Shown here: piece after piece, positions 17,691-25,554 of the stretch
How positions within the stretch are numbered: position 1 is the first letter of the stretch
Layout: every line of letters starts with the position of its first letter
From: Azospirillum canadense
GTDB taxonomy: Bacteria; Pseudomonadota; Alphaproteobacteria; Azospirillales; Azospirillaceae
Assembly (NCBI RefSeq): GCF_025961225.1
Contig: NZ_JAOQNG010000005.1
Coordinates: 248,001-312,000 of the forward strand
DNA length: 64,000 bases
Direction: 5' to 3'
Notes under the pieces: generated by a model
Database searches by the model: none
What the model saw: only the letters and a program-made list of their open reading frames with translations
What the model was told of the DNA's origin: nothing
Program-made: the position numbers and the translations under genes

Positions 17691-18911
17691 TCATGTCCGG
17701 GCCGCGTTCCGGTTCCCCTGCGCCGCGATTGCGATTCCGCCGCCCTGCGTCGGCTTGCCCTTTCCCGCCGGGATCATCTGCAGACCGAGGTACAGGCGCA
17801 CGCAATCCTCGGTGTTGGCAAGGTCGAGGCCGCTGATCTCCTGGATGCGCTGCATGCGGTAGTCGAGCGTGTTGCGATGGATGTTCAGCGCCTTCGCTGT
17901 AGCCGTCATCTGCATGCCGCTGTCGAACCAGGTGAACAGGGTGCGGACCAGCTGGCCATGGCGGTCGTGCCGCATCACGGGGGTAAGCGGCGCCATCAGT
18001 TCCTCCGCCTGCCAGCCCTGGCGCAGGCCGTCCAGAAGGACGGGCAGCACCATGTCCGCGTAGACGTGGGCGCGGGCGTCCGGGTGGAGCGTCTTGCCGA
18101 TGGCCAGGGTCGCGCGGGCGACCTGATAGGAGCGCGCCAGCCCACCCCCGTTCGGAAAATACTGGCCGAGCGCCAAGCGGACGTCGAGCGCGCTGCCTTC
18201 GCGCATGCGCGCCAGCAGGCTTTCCGCCCGTTGCCGCTGTGCGGAGAGGTCCCATTGCCCCTTGCCGTTCAGCGCCGGTTTCAGGACCACCAACTCGTTG
18301 AGCGACACCGTCGCGATCAGGTTCTCCCGCGCCGTCGTGCTGAGCAGATGATGCAGACGCTGCAACTCGACCAGCACCTCATCGACGTCCATCGTCCCGC
18401 TATCGACCTCGACGACCGCGGCGACGCGCGGCAGTGTGATGTCGATGCCGAGCCGCTTCGCCCAGTCGGCAAGGGCCGGAGGCGGTACCGTGTCGCGGAT
18501 CAGGCTGAGCACCAGCTCTTCGCGCAGGCGGGCGTCGTGGGCGAGCAGACTGAGCAGGTGCGCCTGCTCCAGCATCGTCTCTGCCGCCATCCGCACCAGC
18601 TCGGCGTGCTGGCGGATCTCGTCCGGGTTGCCGGTCAGGCCGACGCAACCGACGATCCGGCCCTCCGACCGCAGCGGCAGGTTCATCCCGGTTCGCGCCC
18701 CGTCGAGCTTGCCCGCCAAGCCGGCGTCGATTTCCACCGAGCCCTGCTTCGACAGGACCAGCAACGCCCCCTGGTGGATCTGGCCGACGCGCGACCGGTC
18801 ACCGCTCGCGACGATCACGCCGTTGCTGTCCATCACGTTGACGTTGCAGTCGATGATATCCATCGTCCGGTCGACGATGGCCTGTGCCAGCGAGCGTTCG
18901 ATCTGAAGCAT
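17691..18911 (-). CDS. CdaR/PucR-type sugar diacid regulator
   Basis: About 406 residues from the ATG at 18911, which has AGGAAAG seven bases upstream. The N-terminal 130 residues match the sugar-diacid recognition domain (I-D-C-N-V-N-V-M-D-S-N-G, later G-C-V-G-L-T-G-N-P). The C-terminus has the PucR-type helix-turn-helix (A-K-A-L-N-I-H-R-N-T-L-D-Y-R). In E. coli, CdaR activates glucarate/galactarate genes and the glycerate kinase garK. Here too the gene neighbours a GntR regulator, glycerate kinase and an ACS transporter, supporting a sugar-acid theme. It is convergent with the epimerase gene. Confidence 0.87.
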   Translation of the reverse strand: MLQIERSLAQAIVDRTMDIIDCNVNVMDSNGVIVASGDRSRVGQIHQGALLVLSKQGSVEIDAGLAGKLDGARTGMNLPLRSEGRIVGCVGLTGNPDEIRQHAELVRMAAETMLEQAHLLSLLAHDARLREELVLSLIRDTVPPPALADWAKRLGIDITLPRVAAVVEVDSGTMDVDEVLVELQRLHHLLSTTARENLIATVSLNELVVLKPALNGKGQWDLSAQRQRAESLLARMREGSALDVRLALGQYFPNGGGLARSYQVARATLAIGKTLHPDARAHVYADMVLPVLLDGLRQGWQAEELMAPLTPVMRHDRHGQLVRTLFTWFDSGMQMTATAKALNIHRNTLDYRMQRIQEISGLDLANTEDCVRLYLGLQMIPAGKGKPTQGGGIAIAAQGNRNAART

Positions 18912-19028
18912 CCGTGACTTTCCTGTCCTCAGGCGAACGAAGAACAACTCGGCCGTCGAATGGTAATCCACGGGCGGGGTGGGCGGTAGCGCCCTTGCGG
19001 GATGGAAGGATGGCGCCGCGCTCCCGCA

Positions 19029-19772
19029 TCACGGCCAGCCACACCGCAGGGCCAAGTGGTTGTCCTCCCCGTCGAAACAGTCCGGGTTGCGGCTGATGGC
19101 TTCCTGCACGCCGGACTTGATGCCGCCGAAATGCCCGGCCAGGGCTCGCACCGCCTTGTCCGGGTCGCATGCGGCGATGGCCCCGACGATGGCCTCGTGG
19201 CCGGCCAGGAATGTCTTGGTCTTCTTGTGCTCCGACCTGGCCAGACGAAGGCAGCGGTCGATCTGCATCCTGGTTTTCTGCACCACCGGCCAGAAGGCGG
19301 GATAGCCGGAGACCTGGGTGATCAGGGCATGGAAGTCCTCGTCGGCCCGGAAGAAGGCGTCATCGTCGCCGTCCTGGATCGCTTCGCGCTGGAGTTCAAG
19401 GCTGAGGCGCAACCGGGCGATGTCCGCGGATGTGGCGCGCTCGGCCGCGGTGCGTACGGCCTTCTGCTCCAGCACCTTGCGCGCCTCGAAGGCGGTCGGC
19501 AGCGTGTTCAGTGGGATGCGGGCGACGACGGTGCCGCGCGCAACCACCGATGTGATCAGCCCATCGGTTTCCAGCTTCCACATCGCCTCGCGGACCGGCA
19601 TAAGGCTGACACCGTAGGCTTTGGCGATCCGCTTCGGCGTCAGGGTGTCGCCGGGCCGGCGCTTCAGAGAGATGATTTCGCCGCGCAGCTCGCTGTAGAT
19701 CGCCGCGGCTTTGGTGCGGCAGTACCCCTCGAACATGGCTCCCGGTGACGGCATGGGCGGCAGCGTGGGCAT
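19029..19772 (-). CDS. GntR-family (FCD-type) transcriptional regulator
   Basis: A 247-residue regulator. The winged helix lies at about residues 20-80 (I-A-K-A-Y-G-V-S-L-M-P-V-R-E-A-M) and the all-helical FCD ligand-binding domain follows. FCD metal-binding positions are suggested by F-F-R-A-D-E-D-F-H-A-L-I and by the histidines in A-G-H-E-A-I-V and A-G-H-F. The first ATG (19772) has AGGAGG just upstream and is accepted. It lies between the CdaR-type regulator and glycerate kinase genes on the same strand. It is an alternative candidate for the CTAGATCGATCTAG operators. Confidence 0.88.
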   Translation of the reverse strand: MPTLPPMPSPGAMFEGYCRTKAAAIYSELRGEIISLKRRPGDTLTPKRIAKAYGVSLMPVREAMWKLETDGLITSVVARGTVVARIPLNTLPTAFEARKVLEQKAVRTAAERATSADIARLRLSLELQREAIQDGDDDAFFRADEDFHALITQVSGYPAFWPVVQKTRMQIDRCLRLARSEHKKTKTFLAGHEAIVGAIAACDPDKAVRALAGHFGGIKSGVQEAISRNPDCFDGEDNHLALRCGWP

Positions 19773-19858
19773 GGGTCACCTCCTGTGATTGATCGTTCCG
19801 GCTGTCGACGGATCACGCGGTGCGGCCGCAACGATGCCCGGCCGCCTCGGCAAGGCGT

Positions 19859-21019
19859 TTACCTGACGGACAAGCGGGTGGAGAGGATCATGCCGAGTTG
19901 CAGCGCCGCCGCCACGTTCCGCGCGGCCTGCCGCAGGTTTTCCTCCCCACCGCCCAACGCCTGCTCGATCGTGCAGACGCGGTTGAGGACGCTGAAGACC
20001 GCGTCGATCCCATGGTCATGGACGGCATCGGCATCGGGGCCGAGGCTGCCGGCGATGCCGATCACCGGCTTGCCGTGACGCCTAGCCACCCGCGCAACGC
20101 CGATCGGCGTCTTTCCGTGGACGGTCTGGCTGTCGATGCGGCCCTCGCCGGTGATCACCAGGTCGGCGCCGGCCACGATGGCGTCCAGCCCGACGGCGTT
20201 GGTGACGATCTCCACGCCGGGACACAAGTCGGCGCCGAGGAAAGCGAACATCGAGGCGCCCAGACCGCCGGCCGCGCCGCCGCCCGGCCGTTGCGCCATG
20301 TCGATGCCCAACTGCTCGCGGGTGATTGCTGCGTAATGGGCGAGGTTCGCGTCGAGCTGCGCCACCATCGCCGGCGTAGCGCCCTTTTGCGGGCCGAACA
20401 CGGCAGAGGCGCCATTCGGTCCGATCAGCGGGTTGTCGACGTCGCAGGCAACGTCGATCCGGACCTCACTGATTCGCGGATCCAGGCCGCTGACGTCGAT
20501 GCGGGCGAGGTCCGACAGCGCGCCGCCACCGCGCCCCAGCTCGCGTCCGGTGGCGTCGATCAGCCGCCCTCCGAGCGCCTGGACCATGCCGGCGCCGCCG
20601 TCGTTGGTCGCGCTGCCGCCGATCCCGAGGATGAAGCGCCGCGCTCCCTGATCCAACGCCGCGAGAATCAGTTCACCCATGCCGTAGGTCGTGGTGACGA
20701 GCGGATTGCGCCGAGCCGGTTCGACGAGCATCAGGCCGCTTGCCGCCGCCATTTCGATGACCGCCGTCTTGCCGTCGCCAGTCATGCCGTAGAAGGCTTC
20801 CACCGGCTCGCCGAGCGGTCCCGTCACCGTCTTGCGGATGAGCGTGCCGCCGGTTGCCGCCACCATGGCCTCGACTGTTCCCTCCCCGCCATCGGCGACC
20901 GGAACCTTGAGGTAGGTTGCGTCCGGAAAGACCTCCCGGAAGCCCGCTTCGATGTGGGTGGCAACGTCGAGCGCCGACAGGCTTTCCTTATAGGAGTCGG
21001 GGGCAATCACGACTTTCAT
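19859..21019 (-). CDS. Glycerate kinase (GarK/GlxK family)
   Basis: A 386-residue glycerate kinase that makes phosphoglycerate from D-glycerate and ATP. The start MKVVIAPDSYKESLSA is the classic N-terminus of the family, with GGAGAG six bases upstream; the longer open frame is discarded. Glycine-rich motifs G-I-G-G-S-A-T-N-D-G-G-A-G-M and V-I-T-G-E-G-R-I-D-S-Q-T are intact. As the terminal step of glucarate/galactarate-type pathways it links the cluster to central metabolism. Confidence 0.92.
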   Translation of the reverse strand: MKVVIAPDSYKESLSALDVATHIEAGFREVFPDATYLKVPVADGGEGTVEAMVAATGGTLIRKTVTGPLGEPVEAFYGMTGDGKTAVIEMAAASGLMLVEPARRNPLVTTTYGMGELILAALDQGARRFILGIGGSATNDGGAGMVQALGGRLIDATGRELGRGGGALSDLARIDVSGLDPRISEVRIDVACDVDNPLIGPNGASAVFGPQKGATPAMVAQLDANLAHYAAITREQLGIDMAQRPGGGAAGGLGASMFAFLGADLCPGVEIVTNAVGLDAIVAGADLVITGEGRIDSQTVHGKTPIGVARVARRHGKPVIGIAGSLGPDADAVHDHGIDAVFSVLNRVCTIEQALGGGEENLRQAARNVAAALQLGMILSTRLSVR

Positions 21020-21371
21020 GGCATTCTCTCCAAGGCGGGCAGCACCGCCGGACGCAAAGAACCATACACGTGGCCGTGCCGGCGATCTTCGTACCGAACC
21101 GGCAAAAGCGCGGCGCTGCCTGCGGCTTTTTTTATGCAAATGCCCAAACACAGGCCCCCGACCCGACCAGCAGCGAGCCCCCGAAGCCATTCAGCCGATG
21201 CAACTTACGCTCGGCGATGTCGCGCAAACAGTCGTTACCGGGGTGTTGTCAGCAGCCCACGATCATCGGCCTTGATCCGGTCAAGTCGGTTTTCCAGGTT
21301 CACAAAGTCGATGAACGGCACCGTTGCCTTCGACCATACGGGCATCGACCTTTCCGTCGGGCGAAGCAAGC
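21020..21371. other. Intergenic region with IS110 debris
   Basis: About 350 bp between the glycerate kinase start and the broken LysR gene. It contains the promoter side of the kinase gene and, at about 21259-21320, a scrap of an IS110 transposase start. The rest is not recognised. Confidence 0.5.
21259..21320 (+). pseudogene. IS110-family transposase, N-terminal scrap
   Basis: About 20 codons reading T-I-I-G-L-D-P-V-K-S-V-F-Q-V-H-K-V-D, the start of IS110-family transposases including the first catalytic aspartate (G-L-D). Both sides are lost. Confidence 0.6.
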
Positions 21372-21546
21372 TTATCGGACTTTCCGGAAAACGGGGACCG
21401 CCTCAGTCAGTGTTTCGGACACGAACTCGATAAAGGCGCGGACCTTGGGAGGAAGTTGTTTGGTGGACGGAAACAGGACGGAAATGGGAGGCCCATCGAC
21501 CGCATAGGCACTGAGCTCGACTTTGGCCATTTGGGGTGGTGGAGCG

Positions 21547-21828
21547 TCAGGCGTGGATCCAGAAATTCGGTTCATTGGCGACGTAATCGAGGGCACGGTC
21601 GAGTGGCATTGCCATGATGCCGAAGGGGCCTGAAGGGCCCCAGCGTTCGCCGTTCCACCAGAGCACCTGGACCTTATCGGTGTCGCCGGTTGGGCGGAAG
21701 CGTGCCACCGGCGCGCCAGTGCGCTCGCTGAGCAGCGTGTAGCCGCGCGTCATCTTGCGCACGACCACGCCACCACCGCGCGTTCGGTTGAACGCCTCGA
21801 TGCGCTCGAGCAGGGCATCGCCGCTCAT
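21547..21828 (-). CDS. Companion protein of the IS701-like element (copy C)
   Basis: A 93-residue homologue of the companion proteins of copies A and B: R-T-G-A-P-V-A-R-F-R-P, V-Q-V-L-W-W, G-P-F-G and a terminal F-W-I-H-A. The ATG at 21828 is preceded by GAGAGGATCACG, closely matching the GAGGAGATCACG leader of copy B, so start and leader are both conserved. It diverges from the transposase gene across 58 bp. No function is known. Confidence 0.8.
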   Translation of the reverse strand: MSGDALLERIEAFNRTRGGGVVVRKMTRGYTLLSERTGAPVARFRPTGDTDKVQVLWWNGERWGPSGPFGIMAMPLDRALDYVANEPNFWIHA

Positions 21829-21886
21829 CGTGATCCTCTCGCCGGAGCCGGGTTGCCCGAGGGTGTCCTCCGCGCGAGCCGCCCGC

Positions 21887-23242
21887 ATGTCCACCCCTCC
21901 CGTTCCCAACAGCCTGGCCCACTGGATGGCCGCGTTCGCTATCCACTTCACCCGACCGACCTGGCCGCATGTGCTGGTCCTGATCAGCGGCGCCATCCTC
22001 ACCCCGGGGCGGCGCACCGTTACCGCCGCCTTGAGCATCATGGGGCGACGGGACGCCCCGAACTTCAGCACCTTCCATCGCGTGCTCAACCGGAACCGCT
22101 GGTCAAGCCGGGCGCTGGCCCGCCAGCTGTTCGCGCTTCTGCTCGCCCGCTTCGTGCCGCAGGGGCCGGTGGTGATCGGCATCGACGAGACGATCGAGCG
22201 CCGCTGGGGAACAAAGATCAAGGCGCGCGGCATTTACCGGGACCCGGTGCGCTCCAGCCATGGGCACTTCGTCAAAGCCAGCGGGTTGCGCTGGGTGGTG
22301 GTCATGCTGCTCACCCCCATTCCCTGGGCGGGGCGCGTCTGGGCTCTGCCGTTCTTGAGCGCTCTGGCGCCCTCGGAGCGCTTTGCCAAGGACACCGGAC
22401 GGCGTCACAAGACGCTCACCAACTGGGCGCGTCAGCTCTTGCGCCAAGTCGCCCGCTGGACGCCCGAGCGGCAGCTCATCGCGGTGGCGGACAGCAGCGA
22501 CGCGGTCATCGAGTTGCTCGCCGAGCTGCGCGCGCACCTCACCGTGATCACCCGCTTGCGCTTGGACGCCCGCCTGTTCGAGCCCGCCTCGGCGCGCCCG
22601 CCGGGGCGGCGTGGGCGTGCACCACTCACCGGGCCCCGGCTGCCCACGCTGGAGCAGCGCGTCGGCGATGCCAAGACCGCCTGGCAGCGCGTGCAGGTCA
22701 GCTGCTGGTATGGCGGTGACGAGCGCCAGCTGGACATCACGTCCGGCACCGCGGTGTGGTATCACCCCGGCAAGCCGCCACTGCCGATCCGGTGGGTGTT
22801 GGTGCGCGATGTCCAAGGCGCGTTCGACCCGCAGGGCTTTGTGTGCACCGATCAGCAGGCCGATCCGCTGGACGTGCTGCGCTGGTTTGTGCGGCGTTGG
22901 GCGGTGGAGGTGACCTTCTCCGAGGTGCGCCGCCACCTCGGCGTCGAGACGCAGCGGCAATGGTCGGATCCGGCCATCGCCCGCACCACTCCGGCACTTC
23001 TCGGCCTGTTCTCGCTCGTGACGCTGTGGGCCGACGCGATCCGGAGCGACACGGCCATCGTGCCGCGCGGCGCGTCATGGTACTCGAAGGCCGAACCAAC
23101 CTTCAGTGATGCGCTGGCCGAAGTCCGATTCCGGCTCTGGAGCGATATGATTTTCCCGCCCTCACCGCCGATCCCAGAGAGCGGGAAATTCCCCGCCGAC
23201 GTCCTCAACCGCCTCATCCAGGCCGTCTGCTTCCCTGCCTAA
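21887..23242 (+). CDS. IS701-like DDE transposase (copy C)
   Basis: A 451-residue, apparently intact transposase. First D in V-V-I-G-I-D-E-T, second D in I-A-V-A-D-S-S-D, and the E region V-E-V-T-F-S-E-V-R-R-H-L-G-V-E-T-Q-R-Q-W. The ATG at 21887 (MSTPPVPNS) is chosen because it matches copies A and B in spacing; the frame is open further upstream but into the companion gene. The stop lies at the edge of the right inverted repeat. Confidence 0.9.
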   Translation: MSTPPVPNSLAHWMAAFAIHFTRPTWPHVLVLISGAILTPGRRTVTAALSIMGRRDAPNFSTFHRVLNRNRWSSRALARQLFALLLARFVPQGPVVIGIDETIERRWGTKIKARGIYRDPVRSSHGHFVKASGLRWVVVMLLTPIPWAGRVWALPFLSALAPSERFAKDTGRRHKTLTNWARQLLRQVARWTPERQLIAVADSSDAVIELLAELRAHLTVITRLRLDARLFEPASARPPGRRGRAPLTGPRLPTLEQRVGDAKTAWQRVQVSCWYGGDERQLDITSGTAVWYHPGKPPLPIRWVLVRDVQGAFDPQGFVCTDQQADPLDVLRWFVRRWAVEVTFSEVRRHLGVETQRQWSDPAIARTTPALLGLFSLVTLWADAIRSDTAIVPRGASWYSKAEPTFSDALAEVRFRLWSDMIFPPSPPIPESGKFPADVLNRLIQAVCFPA

Positions 23243-23443
23243 ATGGCCAAAGTCGAGCTGAGCACCTGTGTAAGCGCACCTGATTTCAGATGCGGTTCGG
23301 CCATGTAGGTGTGGAGTTGCTCCAGTCCTGCCCCCGCCAGTCCGGCCTCGATCACCGCGTCGTTGTTGTTGAAGGTCATCGTGCCGGTTACGGGCCGCTG
23401 GAAGGCCTCGCCGGTATCGGCGTGGCGGCGTGTTGCAGCGTGG

Positions 23444-23740
23444 TGAGCTTCCCCCGGGAGAATGGACACCGGGTTATGCGGCCCGAAGCTCGGCCTGCTC
23501 TGGGGTGATGTAGCCGAGAGCCGAGTGGATCCACTGGCGGTTGTAGTAGCCTTCCATGTAGGCGAACAGGTCCCGTTTGGCGGCCTCGCGTGTTGGGTAG
23601 CGCCGCTGGTGGACAAGCTCCGCCTTGGCCGTTCCGAAAAAGCTTTCCATGGGCGCGTTGTCCCAACAGTTTCCCTTACGGCTCATCGACGGCACGATGC
23701 CGTGGGCCTTCAAGGCTTTGCGGTACTCCGCCGCGGCATA
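23444..23740 (-). pseudogene. IS3-family element a, orfB C-terminal part
   Basis: C-terminal integrase-core segment of an IS3-family OrfB: Q-Y-A-A-A-E-Y-R-K-A-L-K-A-H-G, S-R-K-G-N-C-W-D-N-A-P-M-E-S-F-F-G (third catalytic residue) and Y-N-R-Q-W-I-H-S-A-L-G-Y, stop at 23474. The element end lies at 23444 (TGAGCTTCCCCCGGGAGAAT). The N-terminal part and orfA are gone, cut by the IS30 element in the codons just before Q-Y. Confidence 0.85.
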
Positions 23741-25220
23741 TTGGGCGGATTCAAGCGGTCGTCGCAACAGCCTCTTCCCGTCCTCCCTTATCGATGGATT
23801 GGAGCAGTTCGTCCAGCGCCTCGGCTGGAGTTTTCCAGCCAAGGGCTTTGCGGGGTCTGGTGTTCAGGGCAAGTGCGATGGCCGCCAGGGTGTCGGCGTC
23901 ATGCACGGCGAGGTCGGTGCCCTTGGGGAAGTACTGACGCAGCAGCCCATTGGTGTTCTCGTTCGTGCCGCGCTGCCACGGACTGCGCGGATCGCAGAAG
24001 TAGACGCAAAGCCCGGTGTCGATCCGGATATGGGCGTGTTGGGCCATCTCCGCCCCCTGATCCCAAGTCAGCGACCGGCGGAGCTGTGCGGGCAAGGTTG
24101 CGATCGTGCGCGCGATGGCGTCGCGGACGGCCTCGGCACCATGGCCGGCAAGCGCCGGCCCATTCTTGACCCGTGGTCCACTGGCGTGCCCCGGCATCGG
24201 GGGCAGATGCAGCAGCATCGTGAACCGTGTCGTCCGTTCCACCAAGGTGCCGATCGCCGAGCCGCCCAGGCCGATGATGAGATCGCCCTCCCAGTGTCCC
24301 GGCACCGCCCGATCCGCCACCTCCGTCGGGCGTTGGCTGATCATGATCTCCGGCGTGATGAAGGATTTGCCCCGTTTGCGGGTCCGCGCCATCGGAACGC
24401 GCAGGGTCCGTCCGGTCCGCAGGCAGGCGGTAAGCTCGCGACGCAATGCTCCTCGGCCTTGAATGAACAGCGCCTGATAAATGGCCTCATGGCTGATGCG
24501 CATCGTCGGGTCCTCCGGAAAATCGAGCCGCAGGCGTCGGGCGATCTGTTCGGGGCTCCACGCCTTGGCCCACCGCCGGTCCTGCCGACGCCCATGGCGG
24601 CGAGCTTTCCAGGTCACGGCCGGCCCAGGGATCGCCACGCCGTCCGGGGCAACCACCGCGCCGGCCAGACGCTCTTGCACGTAGTCGCGCAGGACTGGAT
24701 TGACTACGAGCTTGGCCGGTTTGGGCCGGCGCGCCGAACGGTCGGCGTGCCACTGCGCGGTCGTCGCCCGATACTCCAACCCGCCCGAGCGGGTGGCGGC
24801 ATTGCGCCGCAGTTCCCGGGAAATGGTCGAGGCCGCTCGCCCCAGCTGGCGAGCGATCTCCCGCACGCCGAGCCCCTGGGCACGCCGCAACGCGATCTCC
24901 TCCCGCTCCGCAAACTGCAAGTACCGTCCCGACGGCGGCTTCGCCGATGACGCAAACTTCGCTGGTGGCATACCCCCGGCCTCTCGGAACCACCGTGTTC
25001 CCACCACGGGCGACACGCTTGCCAGAGATGCCGCATCCTCGCTCGCTTGTCCCGTCGCGATCGCCGCCCAGAACCGCCGACAATCCTCCCGCCGTGCCGA
25101 AGGGGGCCGGCCGGGTGACCGCTGAGGAGCCCGCCCAGATCGATCCGATCGCCGCTTCCGTGTCTTCATCGCAACCTCCTGCATCAGGCTGTTGCGACGA
25201 CCGCTTGAATCCGCCCAATA
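23739..25220. mobile_element. IS30-family element
   Basis: A complete IS30-type element of about 1.48 kb. Inverted sequences of 35 bp mark its ends (left core GGGCGGATTCAAGCGGTCGT, right end the complement finishing at about 25220). It is flanked by the 3' parts of two different IS3-family genes in opposite orientation, both broken at the same codon pair. Confidence 0.85.
23751..25169 (-). CDS. IS30-family transposase
   Basis: A 472-residue transposase. Helix-turn-helix segment G-V-R-E-I-A-R-Q-L-G-R-A-A-S-T-I-S-R-E-L near residue 100, then the DDE domain with H-W-E-G-D-L-I-I-G (first D), L-T-W-D-Q-G-A-E-M (second D) and W-Q-R-G-T-N-E-N-T-N-G-L (E). GGAGG five bases before the ATG at 25169 sets the start. 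The N-terminal region of about 60 residues before the HTH is longer than in classical IS30. The stop lies inside the terminal repeat. Confidence 0.92.
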   Translation of the reverse strand: MKTRKRRSDRSGRAPQRSPGRPPSARREDCRRFWAAIATGQASEDAASLASVSPVVGTRWFREAGGMPPAKFASSAKPPSGRYLQFAEREEIALRRAQGLGVREIARQLGRAASTISRELRRNAATRSGGLEYRATTAQWHADRSARRPKPAKLVVNPVLRDYVQERLAGAVVAPDGVAIPGPAVTWKARRHGRRQDRRWAKAWSPEQIARRLRLDFPEDPTMRISHEAIYQALFIQGRGALRRELTACLRTGRTLRVPMARTRKRGKSFITPEIMISQRPTEVADRAVPGHWEGDLIIGLGGSAIGTLVERTTRFTMLLHLPPMPGHASGPRVKNGPALAGHGAEAVRDAIARTIATLPAQLRRSLTWDQGAEMAQHAHIRIDTGLCVYFCDPRSPWQRGTNENTNGLLRQYFPKGTDLAVHDADTLAAIALALNTRPRKALGWKTPAEALDELLQSIDKGGREEAVATTA

Positions 25221-25554
25221 CGTTGCCATCAAGTACACCGAACGTCTCACCGAGGCGGGCGTCGAACCCTCCGTGGGCAGCGTCGGCGATTCGTACGACA
25301 ACGCCTTGGCCGAGACGATCAACGGTCTCTACAAGACCGAGGTGATCCGCCGCCGCGGACCATGGCGCACCCCGGAAGCCGTCGAGTTCGCCACTCTGGA
25401 ATGGGTGGACTGGTTCAATCACCGACGCCTGCTCGAACCCATCGGCAATATACCTCCCGCCGAGGCCGAAGCGCGCTACTATGCCCAAGCTGAGGACATC
25501 GCAATGGCGGCGTGACTCAACCAAATCGGCCTCCGGGAAACCCGGCGCGGTTCA
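25215..25554 (+). pseudogene. IS3-family element b, orfB C-terminal part
   Basis: C-terminal part of a second, different IS3-family OrfB: Q-Y-V-A-I-K-Y-T-E-R-L, G-D-S-Y-D-N-A-L-A-E-T (catalytic E) and W-V-D-W-F-N-H-R-R-L, stop at 25515. It ends with the terminal repeat GGCCTCCGGGAAACCCGGCG and TTCA at 25551-25554. The 5' part is missing because of the IS30 element. Its own end interrupts the IS110 gene that follows. Confidence 0.85.

Larger units (their letters stand above)
21516..23257. mobile_element. IS701-like element, copy C (complete)
   Basis: A complete 1742-bp element. Its 17-bp perfect ends are CTCGACTTTGGCCATTT at 21516-21532 and the complement at 23241-23257. Flanking direct repeats CTGAG lie at 21511-21515 and 23258-23262. 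It carries the companion gene on minus and an intact transposase gene on plus. It interrupts a LysR gene whose frame is restored by precise excision, so the boundaries are certain. Confidence 0.95.
21372..23443 (-). pseudogene. LysR-family regulator C-terminal part, split by IS701-like copy C
   Basis: Two pieces of one LysR effector domain. The upstream piece (23443-23258) includes V-T-G-T-M-T-F-N-N-N-D-A-V-I-E-A-G-L and ends G-A-L-T-Q-V-L-S. The downstream piece (21515-21372) continues A-Y-A-V-D-G-P-P-I-S-V-L-F-P-S and V-R-A-F-I-E-F-V. Removing 21516-23257 and one CTGAG copy rejoins the frame perfectly (T-Q-V-L-S-A-Y-A-V-D-G). The DNA-binding N-terminus is missing, replaced by an IS3 element end at 23444. 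The gene was thus hit twice. Confidence 0.88.

Noticed and set aside
19820..21433. 537-codon plus-strand frame opposite glycerate kinase
   Set aside because: Antisense shadow; the minus strand has complete glycerate kinase motifs.
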